64,000 nt of DNA from Jiella pacifica (GCF_010500815.1 NZ_JAAAMG010000002.1:1-64000); one strand, 5' to 3'; numbered from the stretch's first letter, positions 27,839 to 40,186 are shown. Numbers and translations: made by a program. Notes: generated by a model from the sequence alone, not told the origin.

Positions 27839-29203
27839 TCAAATGCCGAGGGATTTCAGTTTGCGGTGCAGCGCCGAGCGTTCCATGCCGACGAATTCGG
27901 CGGTGCGCGAGATGTTGCCGCCGAAGCGATTGATCTGGGCGACGAGATACTCCTTCTCGAACACCTCGCGGGCGTCGCGCAGCGGCAGAGCGAGGATCTG
28001 GCCATTGGCCTGGCTCGGCGTCCGCGGCAGCATGTCGCCGACCTCGTTGGGCAGCATGTCGGCGGTGATCGGCTCGTCGCTCTCGCCATCGCGGGACAGG
28101 ATCATCAGCCGCTCGACGTTGTTGCGCAGTTGCCGGACGTTGCCGGGCCATTCGCTCGACTGCAGGACCGCCATCGCCTCGTCGCTGATCCGCCGCGCCT
28201 TGATGCCGGTCTGCTCGGCGATCTGCTTCATGAAAGCCTCGATCAGCAGCGGCACGTCCTGGCGACGCTCGGCCAGCGGCGGCACCTGGATCGGCACCAC
28301 GGCAAGCCGGTGGAAGAGATCCTCGCGGAAGAGCCCCTCGGCGATCAGCGAATCGAGGTTCTGCGAGGTCGAGGAGATGATCCTGACGTCGACCTTCACC
28401 CGTTTCGATCCGCCGATCCGCTCGAAGGTCTGTTCGGTGAGGACACGCAGGATCTTGTTCTGCGTCTCGCGCGGCATGTCAGCGACTTCGTCGAGATAGA
28501 GGACGCCGCGATGGGCCTCCTCCAACGCGCCGATCTTGCGCTCGGTGCCGGGCGGGGTCTCGTTGCCGAAGAGTTCGATCTCCATCCGATCCGGCGTGAT
28601 CGCCGCCGCATTCAACGCGATGAACGGGCCGGATGCGCGCGGGGACGCCGCATGGATCGCCCGCGCCACCATCTCCTTGCCGGAGCCCGATGGCCCGAGG
28701 ATCATCACCCGGCTGTTAGTCGGAGAAACCCGCTCGATGACGTTGCGCAGCTGGTTCATCGGCTGCGACTTGCCGATCAGCTCGGCGAAATCGGTGGAGC
28801 GGCGCTTCAGTTCGAGCACCTCGCGTTTCAGCTTCGAGGTCTCCAGGGCCCGCTCGGCGATCAGAATCAGCCTGTCGGCCTTGAAGGGCTTCTCGATATA
28901 ATCGTAGGCGCCGCGCTTGATCGCCGAGACGGCGGTCTCGATGTTGCCGTGTCCGGAAATCATCACGACGGGCACTTCCGGGTGCTGCGCCTTGATGACG
29001 TCGAGGAGGTCGAGCCCGTCCAGCCGGCTGCCCTGCAGCCAGATGTCGAGAAAGACCAGTCGCGGCACGCGGTCGGTAAAGGCCTGCATGGCGGCATCCG
29101 AATTGCCAGCCGTGCGGGTCTCGTGGCCCTCGTCCTCGAGGAGACCGGCGACGAGCTCGCGAATGTCGGCCTCGTCGTCGACGATCAGGATGTCCGATGC
29201 CAT
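27839..29203 (-). CDS. ntrX: Nitrogen-related response regulator NtrX
   Basis: Response regulator of 454 residues paired with NtrY. The receiver domain has the DDEADIR acidic pocket and the phosphorylated Asp in LVFLDIWLQG. The AAA+ domain has LGPSGSGKEMVARAIH and VLYLDEVADMP, and the C-terminal helix-turn-helix is RTAEFVGMERSALHRKL. The GAFTGA loop that contacts sigma-54 is missing: where NtrC has GAFTGA, this protein reads ETPPGTERKIGAL. Loss of this loop is a known trait of alphaproteobacterial NtrX and implies regulation not mediated by sigma-54. It overlaps the ntrY stop by 19 bases. Confidence 0.95.
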   Translation of the reverse strand: MASDILIVDDEADIRELVAGLLEDEGHETRTAGNSDAAMQAFTDRVPRLVFLDIWLQGSRLDGLDLLDVIKAQHPEVPVVMISGHGNIETAVSAIKRGAYDYIEKPFKADRLILIAERALETSKLKREVLELKRRSTDFAELIGKSQPMNQLRNVIERVSPTNSRVMILGPSGSGKEMVARAIHAASPRASGPFIALNAAAITPDRMEIELFGNETPPGTERKIGALEEAHRGVLYLDEVADMPRETQNKILRVLTEQTFERIGGSKRVKVDVRIISSTSQNLDSLIAEGLFREDLFHRLAVVPIQVPPLAERRQDVPLLIEAFMKQIAEQTGIKARRISDEAMAVLQSSEWPGNVRQLRNNVERLMILSRDGESDEPITADMLPNEVGDMLPRTPSQANGQILALPLRDAREVFEKEYLVAQINRFGGNISRTAEFVGMERSALHRKLKSLGI

Positions 29204-31440
29204 GGCTCACCAATCCTTTCATCATCAGCATTGTTCGGTTGGCTCCCACCCGACGGGTTGGTGCCTGCCGGCAGAACGATCCGCACCATTGCGCCCTGCG
29301 GCTGATCCGGTGCGTCCTCGAGGGTAATCGTGCCGCCGTGGTCTTCGATGATCTTGCGAACGATCGCGAGGCCGAGGCCTGTGCCCTTCTCGCGGGTCGT
29401 CATGTAGGGCTCCAGCAGCCGATCGCGATTCTCCTTCGGAAAACCGCGGCCGTTGTCGACGATATCGATGCGGTAGACGCCGTCCAGGATCTTCGCCCGG
29501 ATGGCGATCCGGCCCTCGACGCCCTCGGTCGCCTCGAGCGATTCCACGGCGTTCTTCACGAGATTGCCGAAGGCCTGGGACAAAAGCCGGATGTCGTAGG
29601 AGCCGAACATCGGCGTTTCGGGAATCTCGGCGGCGAAGGCGATTCCGTGATCGCCCATCTCGCGCATGAACACCGCTTCGCGCAAGGCGTCGCGCAGGTC
29701 CATGCGCTCCATCGTCGGTTTTGGCATACGGGCGAACGTCGAGAACTCGTCGACCATGCGGCCGATGTCCGAAACCTGGCGGACGATCGTCTCGATGCAG
29801 CGGTCGAACACTTCGCGGTCGTCCTCGACCCTTTTGCCGTAGCGGCGCCGGATGCGCTCGGCGGACAGCTGGATCGGCGTCAGCGGATTCTTGATCTCAT
29901 GGGCGATGCGCCGGGCGACGTCGGCCCAGGCCGAAGTCCGCTGGGCGTCGACGAGATCGGTGATGTCGTCGATGGTCACCACCGAGGCGTGGTCGCCCTC
30001 GCTCTCTTCCGACGAGGTGATGCGGATGGCCAGCGTCCGCTCGCGCTCGCGGATCTTCAGCTTCACGTCTTCCTGATGCTCCGGCCGGCGAGAGGCCGAG
30101 GCAGCCCCGCGGATGCGGCCGATTTCTGGAAAGACGGAAGCGAGCTTGCGGCCGGTGACCTCGTCAGCGGCGACCGCGAGGATCCGCTCGGCCGACGGGT
30201 TGACCATCGAGATCGTGCCGTCGCGCTCGATGCCGACGACGCCGACCGTGACGCCGGAAAGCACCGCCTCGATGAAGCGACGACGCTCGTCGATGACATC
30301 CTTGGCGTTGACGAGCTCGGCGCGCTGGCTTCGCAACTGCAGGATCATGTTGTTGAAGGTGTTGGAGAGCGAGCCGACGTCGCCGTCGGACACGCGCACC
30401 GGCACCGAGACTGAGAGATTGCCCTCCGACACCTCGTCGGCCGCACCGATCAACAGCCGGATCGGCCGGACCAAGCGGTCGGCGACGCCGATGCCCGTCC
30501 AGATCGCCGACAACAGCACGATCAGCGTGATGCCGAGATAAAGCAGCGCGAAGGCGAGCTGCAGCCCGAAGCGGTTTTCCCGCAGGCTCGAATATTCGGC
30601 CGAGCGTTCCTCCATCTCGCGCAGCGCCGTGATCACCTCAGGGTCAACGGCGCGCACGGTGTAGAGATAGGCGTTGGAGATCTGCCTGAGACGGATGATC
30701 GCGCCGACGAGATTGGTGACGCCGGGTGGAATGAAGACGAGATTGCCCTCGGCGGCCTTCTGCAGGGCGTCGGCCGGCGGGACGGGCAGCGGCTTGCCCT
30801 GGTCGATGTCGGCCTTGAGGATCGGCTGGCCGTCGAGGCGCAGGACCTGCGCGCCGAGCAGCGAGCGGCCGCGCGCCTGTTCGGTCATCAGGTCCTGGAA
30901 GCCGCCTCGGTCGAGATCGAAAAGCTGGCGCTGCTGATCGAGATCATAGGCCATCGACAGGGTCGTCCCCTGCAGGTTGCGGGCGTTCTCGTTCACATAG
31001 GCCCGCGCCACCGAGATCGAGGATTCGACGATCGCCTGGGTCCGCATGCCGAACCATCGATCGAGGCCGAGGTCGAGCGTGACGCTGGCGACCATGGCGA
31101 CGAGCAGCGCCGGCAGGATGGCGACGATCGAGAACAGGACGACGATCCGCACGTGCAGGCGCGAGGCCGCCCGGCCCTCTCGCCGAGCCCGCACCATGCG
31201 CAGCACCTCGCGGCCGATCAGCCCGCAGAGGAGCAGCACGAAGCCGCCGTTGACGACGGTTGCGATGGTGACGATCGTGTCGGTCGGCTCGATCGGCGTC
31301 AGGCCCATGAGCACGACGAAGGAAATCGCCCCGGTGATCAACGCACCGGCAACGGCCAGAAGGCCGGGAAACAACAGGAAGCGCCGCCGTTCCATGAGGA
31401 ACGGGACCTGGGGCTCGCCTTGGATCTGGTGTGTCGTCAT
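29185..31440 (-). CDS. ntrY: Nitrogen-related sensor histidine kinase NtrY
   Basis: Inner-membrane sensor kinase of 751 residues. Three hydrophobic helices lie in the first 110 residues (LLAVAGALITGAISFVVLMG is the first), followed by a periplasmic segment, a further helix near 300 (LLYLGITLIVLLSAIW), a HAMP linker, a PAS domain, HisKA with the phosphorylated His in RRIAHEIKNPLTP, and HATPase_c with NAVESLEATEG, DNGRGFP and GTGLGLAI. Partner is NtrX; the pair affects nitrogen metabolism and redox/respiration. Start ATG 31440 is preferred to a start twelve residues upstream. Confidence 0.95.
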   Translation of the reverse strand: MTTHQIQGEPQVPFLMERRRFLLFPGLLAVAGALITGAISFVVLMGLTPIEPTDTIVTIATVVNGGFVLLLCGLIGREVLRMVRARREGRAASRLHVRIVVLFSIVAILPALLVAMVASVTLDLGLDRWFGMRTQAIVESSISVARAYVNENARNLQGTTLSMAYDLDQQRQLFDLDRGGFQDLMTEQARGRSLLGAQVLRLDGQPILKADIDQGKPLPVPPADALQKAAEGNLVFIPPGVTNLVGAIIRLRQISNAYLYTVRAVDPEVITALREMEERSAEYSSLRENRFGLQLAFALLYLGITLIVLLSAIWTGIGVADRLVRPIRLLIGAADEVSEGNLSVSVPVRVSDGDVGSLSNTFNNMILQLRSQRAELVNAKDVIDERRRFIEAVLSGVTVGVVGIERDGTISMVNPSAERILAVAADEVTGRKLASVFPEIGRIRGAASASRRPEHQEDVKLKIRERERTLAIRITSSEESEGDHASVVTIDDITDLVDAQRTSAWADVARRIAHEIKNPLTPIQLSAERIRRRYGKRVEDDREVFDRCIETIVRQVSDIGRMVDEFSTFARMPKPTMERMDLRDALREAVFMREMGDHGIAFAAEIPETPMFGSYDIRLLSQAFGNLVKNAVESLEATEGVEGRIAIRAKILDGVYRIDIVDNGRGFPKENRDRLLEPYMTTREKGTGLGLAIVRKIIEDHGGTITLEDAPDQPQGAMVRIVLPAGTNPSGGSQPNNADDERIGEPWHRTS

Positions 31441-31523
31441 GCTTCGCGAGAACAGTTCCGATTGCCGTTGCCACAAAGCAACGGATTGTGTCTAAACTGC
31501 AACGAAGCCCTGAAAAAAGCCAG

Positions 31524-32969
<1,446 letters not shown>

Positions 32970-32976
32970 GGATATT

Positions 32977-34122
32977 TCAGCCCTGTTCGTCGGTCGCGTC
33001 ACGCAGCGCATCGGGTTCGGAAAGCTCGCGCCAGGCCGGCATGAGAATGCGGAAGACCGTGTGTCCCGGCTGCGACTCGCACTCGATGACGCCGCCGTGA
33101 TCGCCCACGATCTTGGCGACCAGCGCGAGGCCGAGGCCCGAGCCGCTCGGCTTGGTGGTCACGAAGGGATCGAAAATGTGCTCGCGGATGTCCTCCGGCA
33201 CGCCGTCGCCATTGTCCTCCACGGCAAATTCCAGGGGCAGCGTCACCCGGTCCTTGGTGCCCGGCACCGAGAGGCGAACCCCCGGTCGGAACGCCGTGGT
33301 CAGGCGGATCTCCGGGTTCTCTCGGCCCTTCACCGCCTCGGCGGCGTTCTTCAGAAGATTGAGGAAAACCTGGACGAGCTGGTCGCGATTGGCGAAGACC
33401 GGCGGCAGCGACGGGTCGTAGAGTTCGAGGATCTTGATGTCACGGGCAAAGCCGTTGCGGCCCAGCGTCTTCACGTGCTCGAGCACGGAATGGATGTTCA
33501 CCGCGGAGCGTTCGATCGGACGCTGGTCGGAGAACACCTCCATCCGGTCGACCAGCTTGACGATGCGGTCGGATTCTTCCTGGATCAGCCGGGTGAGCGC
33601 CCTGTCCTCGTCGCTGGCCGAGGCGGCGAGCAGCTGGGCGGCCCCCTTGATGCCGGAAAGCGGATTGCGGATCTCGTGGGCGAGCATCGCCGCAAGACCG
33701 GTGACGGTTCGGGCGGCGGAGCGATGGGTCAGCTGGCGATCCATCTTCTCGGCGATCGAGCGCTGCTGGATCATCACCACGACCAGCTCCGGCGCTTCCG
33801 GCATCGCCGAGACGTAGAGATCGACCAGCCGCTCGCCGCCGAGCCGGGGCGAGGACACGTCGACCCGGTATTCGCTGATGCGGGCGGATTCGGTGCGGGC
33901 CTGCTCGACCAGCGAGAACATCGGGCTGTCGCCGGGCACGAAATCCTGCAGCCTCTTGCGGGCGAGATAGGCCGAGCCAGCGGAGAAGAACTGCTCGGCA
34001 TCGGAATTGGCGAAGCGGAACCGACCCGCCGCGTCGACGACGATCACCGGATGCGGCAGCGCATTGAGGATCTGGAACGCCTGATCGAGCAGGAAGGGGC
34101 CGCTGTCGGACGAATGGGACAT
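32977..34122 (-). CDS. ntrB: Nitrogen regulation sensor kinase NtrB
   Basis: Soluble histidine kinase (381 residues) that phosphorylates NtrC under nitrogen limitation and is switched by GlnB. It has an N-terminal PAS domain ([20 protein letters not shown]), the phospho-acceptor His in [20 protein letters not shown], the N box [11 protein letters not shown], and the G boxes DNGDGVP and GSGLGLAL. No transmembrane segment is present. The start ATG 34122 lies one base after the dusB stop; a longer in-frame start at 34188 would run into dusB. Confidence 0.96.
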   Translation of the reverse strand: MSHSSDSGPFLLDQAFQILNALPHPVIVVDAAGRFRFANSDAEQFFSAGSAYLARKRLQDFVPGDSPMFSLVEQARTESARISEYRVDVSSPRLGGERLVDLYVSAMPEAPELVVVMIQQRSIAEKMDRQLTHRSAARTVTGLAAMLAHEIRNPLSGIKGAAQLLAASASDEDRALTRLIQEESDRIVKLVDRMEVFSDQRPIERSAVNIHSVLEHVKTLGRNGFARDIKILELYDPSLPPVFANRDQLVQVFLNLLKNAAEAVKGRENPEIRLTTAFRPGVRLSVPGTKDRVTLPLEFAVEDNGDGVPEDIREHIFDPFVTTKPSGSGLGLALVAKIVGDHGGVIECESQPGHTVFRILMPAWRELSEPDALRDATDEQG

Positions 34123-34123
34123 G

Positions 34124-35194
34124 TCAGGCTGCCTCCGCCATCGGCGCGGTTGCGGCCGTCTCGATCTCGGCCAGCGTCGTGCCGGCAAGGAGAAGAGACA
34201 GCCTTTTGCGAACGTCGTTCGGGTCGGTTCCGGTCATGATCGCCCGGCGCTCGGACGGCGGGACGACGGCACCGGTCGCAGCATGGCGATCGAGATACCA
34301 GCCGAGATGCTTCCGCGCATGGCGAATGCCGGTCGGCAGGCCGTAATGGCCGAGCATCGTCTCGTAATGCTCTGCGGCGAAGTCGCCGAGATCGACGCGG
34401 GAAAGTTCCGCCATCGCGGTCGCGCCGGCCATCAGGCCGGGAAGCCACGGCCGGCCATAGGCGCCGCGCCCGACCATCACAGCATCGGCGCCGCTCGAGG
34501 CGAGCATCTCGCCGAGGCGGTCCGGCGAGACGAGGTCGCCATTGGCGACGAGCGGCACCGTGACGGCGCGGCGGACGGCGGCGATGGCCTTCCAGTCGGC
34601 GGCGCCGTCGTAGAAATCCATGCGCGTGCGGCCATGCACCGTCACCATCCGGGCGCCCGCCGCTTCCGCCCGCGCGGCGAGCCAGGGCGCGTTCATCGAC
34701 GCGCGGTCCCAGCCGAGACGCATCTTCACCGTCACCGGCACGTCGCCCGCCCCCGCGACGACAGCCTCGACGATGGCAAGGGCAAGCTCCGGCTCGCGCA
34801 TCAGGGCGGAGCCGGACAGCCCGCCCACCACCTTCTTCGCCGGGCAGCCAAAATTGATGTCGACAATGTCCGCGCCGGAGGCGGCAAGGCGCCGTGTGGC
34901 CTCCCCCATCGCCCGCGGATCGCGGCCCGCGAGCTGCACCGCATGGATGCCATGCCCGTCACGCAGGGCTCGAAGGGTCGATTCGCCGGCACCCTTCAGA
35001 TATTCCCCGCTGGCGACCATCTCCGAAACGACGAGGCCTGCGCCGAAGCGCCGCGCCAGCCGGCGGAACGGCACGTCGGAAACGCCCGACATCGGCGCCA
35101 GGAGGACGCGATTGCCGAGCCGGCAGCCGCCGACCTGCAGCGGGACGGAAACATCCCCTCGCCTTCCAAATTCGCCTAAACCTTGAGCGTTCAT
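34124..35194 (-). CDS. dusB: tRNA-dihydrouridine synthase (NifR3-type)
   Basis: FMN-dependent enzyme that reduces uridine to dihydrouridine in tRNA D-loops. The 356-residue protein has [20 protein letters not shown] near the N-terminus, [14 protein letters not shown] with the active-site Cys, [14 protein letters not shown], and [18 protein letters not shown] for FMN phosphate binding. Its place as first gene before ntrBC is the classical nifR3-ntrB-ntrC operon. The ATG at 35194 was chosen because upstream in-frame sequence to 35485 has no family match. The 133-base divergent region before ispDF contains the palindrome GAGCATGCTC. Confidence 0.93.
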   Translation of the reverse strand: MNAQGLGEFGRRGDVSVPLQVGGCRLGNRVLLAPMSGVSDVPFRRLARRFGAGLVVSEMVASGEYLKGAGESTLRALRDGHGIHAVQLAGRDPRAMGEATRRLAASGADIVDINFGCPAKKVVGGLSGSALMREPELALAIVEAVVAGAGDVPVTVKMRLGWDRASMNAPWLAARAEAAGARMVTVHGRTRMDFYDGAADWKAIAAVRRAVTVPLVANGDLVSPDRLGEMLASSGADAVMVGRGAYGRPWLPGLMAGATAMAELSRVDLGDFAAEHYETMLGHYGLPTGIRHARKHLGWYLDRHAATGAVVPPSERRAIMTGTDPNDVRKRLSLLLAGTTLAEIETAATAPMAEAA

Positions 35195-35327
35195 CGCAAC
35201 TGTCGATTCTTGCACCACCTGAGCTGTACTTAATCGGAGCATGCTCAAATGACAAGCAATTAGGTGCTTGCATTCTGTCATGGGTTCATGCTCCAGCACC
35301 CACGGGTTTCGAGCGAGGTCGAGCGGT

Positions 35328-36539
35328 ATGGCGGAGAGCGTCGCGGCGATCCTGGTGGCGGCCGGTCGCGGCGAGCGGGCCGGCCATTCCACGGAGGGTC
35401 CCAAACAGTATCGGACCATCGGCGGGCGGGCCGTGCTCGCCCACACGCTGGCGCTTTTTCGAAGCCACCCGCGCATCGAAACCATCGTCCTTGTGATCCA
35501 TGCGGACGATCACGCGCTCTGCGAACGCGCCCTCGGCAAAGAAGCCGCGCGCGTCCATCTCGTCACCGGCGGGGCGGAGCGGCAGATCTCGGTGCGGCGC
35601 GGGCTCGAATTCCTCCGGGCGTCGGATCGCCCCCCCGGCATTGTGCTGATCCACGATGCCGTCCGCCCCTTCGCCGATCACGCGACCGTCGACCGGGTGA
35701 TTGCCGCAGCCATCGCCCATGGCGGCGCGATCCCGGCGGTTCCCATCGCCGACACGATCAAGCGGGCGACGAGCGACCTGTCGATCGCCGAAACCGTGCC
35801 GCGCAGCGGCCTCTACGGCGCGCAGACACCGCAGGGCTTTCGTTTCGCAGCGATCGTCGGCGCCCATGAGGCCGCCGCAGGCTCCGGCCGATCCGACTTC
35901 ACCGACGACGCTTCCATCGCCGAATGGGCGGGCGCGAGGGTGGTGCTGGTCGAAGGAGCTGCGGGCAACGTCAAGCTGACGACGCGCGAGGACATCGCCG
36001 CCGCCGACGAGAGACTGGCCAACGAGAAACTCAAGGAGAAGCTGCCCGTGATCGACGTTCGGACCGGCAATGGCTACGACGTGCACCGCCTCGTTCCGGG
36101 CGACCACGTCACCCTCTGCGGCATAAAGATCGCCCACGACCAGCGGCTCGACGGCCACTCCGACGCCGATGTCGGCCTCCACGCCTTGACCGACGCGCTA
36201 CTCGCCACCTGCGGCGCCGGCGACATCGGCGATCACTTCCCGCCAAGCGACCCGCAATGGAAGGGCGCAGCCTCGCACATCTTCGTCGAAGAGGCCGTCC
36301 GGATCGTCGCGGCCAAGGGCGGACGGATCATGAATGCCGATATCTCTTTGATCTGCGAGGCGCCGAAGATCGCGCCGCACCGCGAGGCAATGCGTCAGGC
36401 GATCGCGACGATGACCGGCCTGTCGCTCGACCGGGTTTCGGTGAAGGCGACGACCAACGAGACCATCGGCTTCGTCGGCCGCCGTGAGGGAATCGCGGCG
36501 ATTGCCACGGCCTCGGTCGTCTACGGAGAGGGCAAGTGA
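35328..36539 (+). CDS. ispDF: Bifunctional IspD/IspF isoprenoid enzyme
   Basis: Two non-consecutive steps of the MEP pathway in one 403-residue polypeptide. The N-terminal IspD domain (to about 230) makes CDP-methylerythritol: [39 protein letters not shown]. The C-terminal IspF domain (from about 245) makes the cyclic diphosphate: GNGYDVHRL and [19 protein letters not shown] with the zinc ligands, and [17 protein letters not shown]. Fusion is usual in alphaproteobacteria. The start ATG at 35328 is taken over an in-frame start at 35268. The stop overlaps the GTG of pncC. Confidence 0.95.
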   Translation: MAESVAAILVAAGRGERAGHSTEGPKQYRTIGGRAVLAHTLALFRSHPRIETIVLVIHADDHALCERALGKEAARVHLVTGGAERQISVRRGLEFLRASDRPPGIVLIHDAVRPFADHATVDRVIAAAIAHGGAIPAVPIADTIKRATSDLSIAETVPRSGLYGAQTPQGFRFAAIVGAHEAAAGSGRSDFTDDASIAEWAGARVVLVEGAAGNVKLTTREDIAAADERLANEKLKEKLPVIDVRTGNGYDVHRLVPGDHVTLCGIKIAHDQRLDGHSDADVGLHALTDALLATCGAGDIGDHFPPSDPQWKGAASHIFVEEAVRIVAAKGGRIMNADISLICEAPKIAPHREAMRQAIATMTGLSLDRVSVKATTNETIGFVGRREGIAAIATASVVYGEGK

Positions 36540-37075
36540 GCGGCGGCGAGATCGAGGCCGACGGGCAAGCCGGCCCCGGTTGCGGTCGCAGCAACGAGAT
36601 CGCCGCCCTCGCCCGCGCCGTCGTCGCGCGCTACGCCCAAGCCGGCTGGACGCTCGCGACCGCCGAATCTTGCACCGGAGGCCTCGTCGCCGGGGCGATC
36701 ACCGACGTCGCCGGCTCCTCGGCCGTCCTCGACCGCGGCTTCGTCACCTATTCCAACCAGGCGAAGATCGACCTCGTCGCCGTCGATCCTGCGGCGCTCG
36801 CCGCCCATGGCGCGGTGTCGGAAACGGTCGCGCGCCAGATGGCGGAAGGCGCGCGCCGACGCGCGGGCGTCACCGTCGCCGTGTCGATCACCGGCATCGC
36901 CGGCCCCGGCGGTGGGTCGGCGGCAAAACCGGTCGGGCTGGTGCATTTCGCCTGCGCTGGACCGGCGGGGACGGTGCATCGGGAAGAGCTGTTCGGGGAT
37001 CTGGGACGCGCGGCCATCAGACAGGCGTCGGTGGTGGTGGCGTTGGAACTGCTGGTGGCCGCGTCGGGAACGTGA
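36536..37075 (+). CDS. pncC: Nicotinamide-nucleotide amidohydrolase (CinA C-terminal family)
   Basis: Hydrolyses nicotinamide mononucleotide to nicotinate mononucleotide in NAD salvage. The 179-residue protein corresponds to the CinA C-terminal domain alone: [21 protein letters not shown], the [10 protein letters not shown] segment and [22 protein letters not shown] 20-residue N-terminal extension is present. The start is GTG, overlapping the ispDF stop (GTGA), so translation is probably coupled. The ispDF-cinA order is common in rhizobia. Confidence 0.9.
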   Translation: MSGGEIEADGQAGPGCGRSNEIAALARAVVARYAQAGWTLATAESCTGGLVAGAITDVAGSSAVLDRGFVTYSNQAKIDLVAVDPAALAAHGAVSETVARQMAEGARRRAGVTVAVSITGIAGPGGGSAAKPVGLVHFACAGPAGTVHREELFGDLGRAAIRQASVVVALELLVAASGT

Positions 37076-37290
37076 AGGCATAAGCCGTTCTCAGACGATG
37101 GCTTTTTCCTAGCAGCGGGTGCCGCAGAATGAAGTTCTACCAAGGCTCGGCTCCAGGCCTCGGCCCGTCAGCGATTTCGTGGTCCCGTCAATGCGAGGTC
37201 GCGATTGGAACGTCGCGCAAGCAGGCGGGATGTGTAACCTTCGCCGAACGCTTGGCATAGAAGGTGCGGGCCAGCGCTCGAGGGCGACCC

Positions 37291-38574
37291 ATGGTCAAAG
37301 TCTTATCCGGCATTTGGGCTCTTCTGGTCGGTATCGTCCTGATCATGCTGGGCAACGGCATGCATTTCACCCTCATCGGTCTGCGCGGCGGAATCGAGGG
37401 GTTTTCGGCCACGGCCCTCGCCATCGTCACCTCAGGGTATTTCGTCGGCTTCCTGTCCGGCGCTCATCTCACGCCGTCTCTCATCCGCAATGTCGGGCAT
37501 GTCCGCGTGTTTGCGGCGCTCGGCAGTTTCATGTCGGCCGGGCTGATCACCTTCCCTCTGCTCGCGGAACCTTGGGCGTGGACATTGCTGCGGATGCTGA
37601 TCGGCTTCTGCATGTCGGGCGTCTATGTGACGGCAGAGAGTTGGCTGAATGACGCCTCGACCAATGAGACCCGCGGCAAGGTGCTGTCCGCCTACATGAT
37701 CGCGCAGACCCTCGGAATCATCGGAGCGCAAGGGCTACTCACGCTCGGCGATGCCCAGACGTCGGTGCTGTTCATCGGTGCGTCGATCCTCGTCTCGATA
37801 TCCTTCGCACCGATCCTCCTCACCGTGGCTCCGGCCCCCAGGACAGACGTCACGCGGCCGATGGCCCTGAAGGCTCTCTTCGCCGAGTCCCCCCTGGGCA
37901 CGGTCGGGATCTTTCTTCTGGGCAGCGCCTATGCGACACAGTCCGGCATGGGCGCCGTCTTCGGCACGCTGATCGGAATGAGCGCGTCTCAGATAGCACT
38001 GTTCGTGGCGATGCTGTTCGCCGGGGCGCTCTTCCTTCAATACCCGATCGGTTGGATCTCGGACCGCGTGGATCGGCGCATCCTGATCTTTGCCGTCTCC
38101 GTTATCGGATCGGCATCCTGTCTCTTCGGATGGATCGCTGGCGCCGGTCTGTGGTCGCTGATGGCATCGGCCTTCGTCGCGGGCGGCATGACGACCCCCC
38201 TCTACGCGCTGTTTCTGGCCTATACGAACGACTTCCTCTCATCGGAAGACATGCCGGCGGCGTCCGGCGGCCTCGTCTTCACATTCGGTCTCGGCGCCAT
38301 CCTGGGACCGCTTGTCACCGGTTGGGCGATGGAATGGGCGGGGCCGTTCACGTTCTGGCTGGTCCTCAGCGTGACGTTCGCCGCCATCGCTCTCTACGCG
38401 CTGTATCGTATGACACAGCGGCCCGGCATTCCCGCGGGCCAGACCGAGAGCTATATCGGCGTCATTCCGACATCGTCACCGGTTGCCGTCGAAGCTGCGA
38501 GCGCCTGGGCCGTCGAACAGTCTGAAATCGAACGCGAACCCCCTGCCGAGGCCGAGACTCCGGCGCAGGGCTGA
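37291..38574 (+). CDS. MFS transporter (YcaD-like)
   Basis: Inner-membrane permease of 427 residues with about twelve hydrophobic helices; substrate unknown. The family traits seen are GNGMHFTLIGLRGG at the N-terminus, the loop-2/3 region SGAHLTPSLIRNVGHVRVFA, ESWLND between helices 4 and 5, and YPIGWISDRVDRRILI between helices 8 and 9. A hydrophilic tail of about 50 residues follows the last helix. ATG 37291 follows AGGGCGACCC. The 215 bases before it contain no other gene. Confidence 0.88.
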   Translation: MVKVLSGIWALLVGIVLIMLGNGMHFTLIGLRGGIEGFSATALAIVTSGYFVGFLSGAHLTPSLIRNVGHVRVFAALGSFMSAGLITFPLLAEPWAWTLLRMLIGFCMSGVYVTAESWLNDASTNETRGKVLSAYMIAQTLGIIGAQGLLTLGDAQTSVLFIGASILVSISFAPILLTVAPAPRTDVTRPMALKALFAESPLGTVGIFLLGSAYATQSGMGAVFGTLIGMSASQIALFVAMLFAGALFLQYPIGWISDRVDRRILIFAVSVIGSASCLFGWIAGAGLWSLMASAFVAGGMTTPLYALFLAYTNDFLSSEDMPAASGGLVFTFGLGAILGPLVTGWAMEWAGPFTFWLVLSVTFAAIALYALYRMTQRPGIPAGQTESYIGVIPTSSPVAVEAASAWAVEQSEIEREPPAEAETPAQG

Positions 38575-38649
38575 CGTTTGCGACGGAACACATCGTCGGC
38601 TTCCTCTGCGCTGGAACCGGAGGCGTGACGCACCCATGCTACGCCGTCC

Positions 38650-39096
38650 TCACCCGTAGATCTTGTCCGCCCGCTCCTCGAAGGCGACGGCGAACCGCCG
38701 GAAGGCGAAATCGAACATCGAGCCCATCAGCATGCCGAGGGTGCGGCTCTTGAACTCGTATTCGATGAAGAACTCGACGTCGCACGAGCCCTCGCCGGTC
38801 GGTACGAAGTCCCAGCGATTGTCGAGGAACTTGAACGGGCCGTTGACGTAGGACACCTCGATCCGACGCTCATCGGGCTTCAGCAGCACCTGCGAGGTGA
38901 AGGTCTCGCGGACCATCTTGTAGGCCACCGTCATGTCGGCGACGAGAAGGCGCTTGCCCTCCTTCTCGCGCTCGGAGCGCACCGTCAGCGCCTGGCAGAG
39001 CGGCAGGAACTCGGGATACTTCTCGACGTCCGCGACGAGAGCGAACATCTGATCGGCGGAGTGGCGAACGTGGCGCGTCGTTTGAAATTTGGGCAT
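38650..39096 (-). CDS. Coenzyme Q-binding START-domain protein (COQ10/RatA family)
   Basis: Single START/SRPBCC-fold protein of 148 residues. Recognisable: HSADQMFALVADVEKYPEFLP at the N-terminus, the ATG-proximal TTRHVRHSA strand, and FEFKSRTLGMLMGSMFD-like C-terminal helix. Homologues bind ubiquinone (Coq10) or, in E. coli, inhibit ribosomes (RatA); in alphaproteobacteria a ubiquinone role is more likely. It follows lipA by ten bases on the same strand and so ends the pyruvate dehydrogenase/lipoate cluster. The UbiX-like or toxin-partner gene RatB is not next to it. Confidence 0.85.
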   Translation of the reverse strand: MPKFQTTRHVRHSADQMFALVADVEKYPEFLPLCQALTVRSEREKEGKRLLVADMTVAYKMVRETFTSQVLLKPDERRIEVSYVNGPFKFLDNRWDFVPTGEGSCDVEFFIEYEFKSRTLGMLMGSMFDFAFRRFAVAFEERADKIYG

Positions 39097-39106
39097 GACG
39101 GGCGGA

Positions 39107-40081
39107 TTAGGCGGCCGACTGGCGGGCGAGCCGCGCGGCCTTCAGGCGTTCGAAATCCTCCCCCGCGTGGTGGGAAGAGCGAGTGAGCGGGCTGGCCGAG
39201 ACAACGAGGAAGCCCTTCGTCAACGCGACTTTCTCGAAAGAGGCGAACTCGTCCGGCGTGACGTAGCGAATTACCGCATGATGCTTCTTCGTCGGCTGGA
39301 GGTACTGACCGATGGTGAGGAAGTCGACATCGGCGGTTCGAAGGTCGTCCATCAGCTGCAGCACCTCGTTGCGCTCCTCGCCGAGGCCGACCATGATGCC
39401 GGACTTGGTGAAGATCGTCGGGTCGAGTTCCTTCACCCGCTGCAACAGCCGGATCGAATGGAAGTAGCGGGCGCCGGGGCGCACCGTCAGATATTTCGAC
39501 GGAACGGTCTCAAGATTGTGGTTGAAGACGTCGGGCTTGGCCTCGACGACACGCTCGAGCGCGCCGGGCTTCCTTAAAAAGTCGGGGGTCAGGATCTCGA
39601 TCGTCGTGCCGGGCGCCGCGGCGCGGATCGCCCGGATGGTGCGGACGAAATGTTCCGCTCCGCCATCGGCGAGATCGTCGCGGTCGACCGAGGTGATGAC
39701 GACATGGTTGAGGCCCATCTTGGCGACGGCGCGGCCGACGCTCTCGGGCTCGCTCTCATCCAGTGCATGGGGCATGCCGGTGGCGACGTTGCAGAAGGAA
39801 CAGGCCCTGGTGCAGATGCCGCCCATGATCATGAAGGTGGCGTGCTTCTTCTCCCAGCAGCCGCCGATATTGGGGCAGCCGGCCTCCTCGCAGACGGTGA
39901 CTAGGCGGTTTTCCCGGGCGATCTCCCGGGTCTCGAAATAGCCCTTTGAAACCGGCGCCTTGACCCGGATCCAGTCCGGCTTGGGCGGGCTCGCCACGGC
40001 GTCTGGCCGATGGGCCTTTTCCGGGTGGCGGAGCCGTGGCTTCTCGGTTTCTGACGACCGGGTGTCGAGGAGTGTGACCAT
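39107..40081 (-). CDS. lipA: Lipoyl synthase
   Basis: Radical SAM enzyme that inserts two sulfur atoms into octanoyl groups on E2 and other lipoyl domains. The 324-residue protein has the auxiliary cluster motif [14 protein letters not shown] (CX4CX5C) and the radical [16 protein letters not shown] (CX3CX2C), plus the C-terminal [10 protein letters not shown] with the Ser ligand. Products are needed by PdhC and PdhB of the same cluster. The neighbouring downstream gene is the COQ10-type protein. Confidence 0.96.
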   Translation of the reverse strand: MVTLLDTRSSETEKPRLRHPEKAHRPDAVASPPKPDWIRVKAPVSKGYFETREIARENRLVTVCEEAGCPNIGGCWEKKHATFMIMGGICTRACSFCNVATGMPHALDESEPESVGRAVAKMGLNHVVITSVDRDDLADGGAEHFVRTIRAIRAAAPGTTIEILTPDFLRKPGALERVVEAKPDVFNHNLETVPSKYLTVRPGARYFHSIRLLQRVKELDPTIFTKSGIMVGLGEERNEVLQLMDDLRTADVDFLTIGQYLQPTKKHHAVIRYVTPDEFASFEKVALTKGFLVVSASPLTRSSHHAGEDFERLKAARLARQSAA

Positions 40082-40186
40082 GGGGCCTACTTAAGCCTCC
40101 GGTTTTAGCGATGCAATCAGCTTCGACACCCGCATCGGCTCCTGCATGACGGGGTTGCCCGTCACGCAGGGATCCCTGTTGTCACC

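Noticed and set aside
35195-35327. Possible NtrC half-sites (TGCACCA and GGTGC) in the dusB-ispDF interval
   Set aside because: The half-sites are about 50 bases apart and not in the spacing of an NtrC site, so no regulatory feature is claimed.
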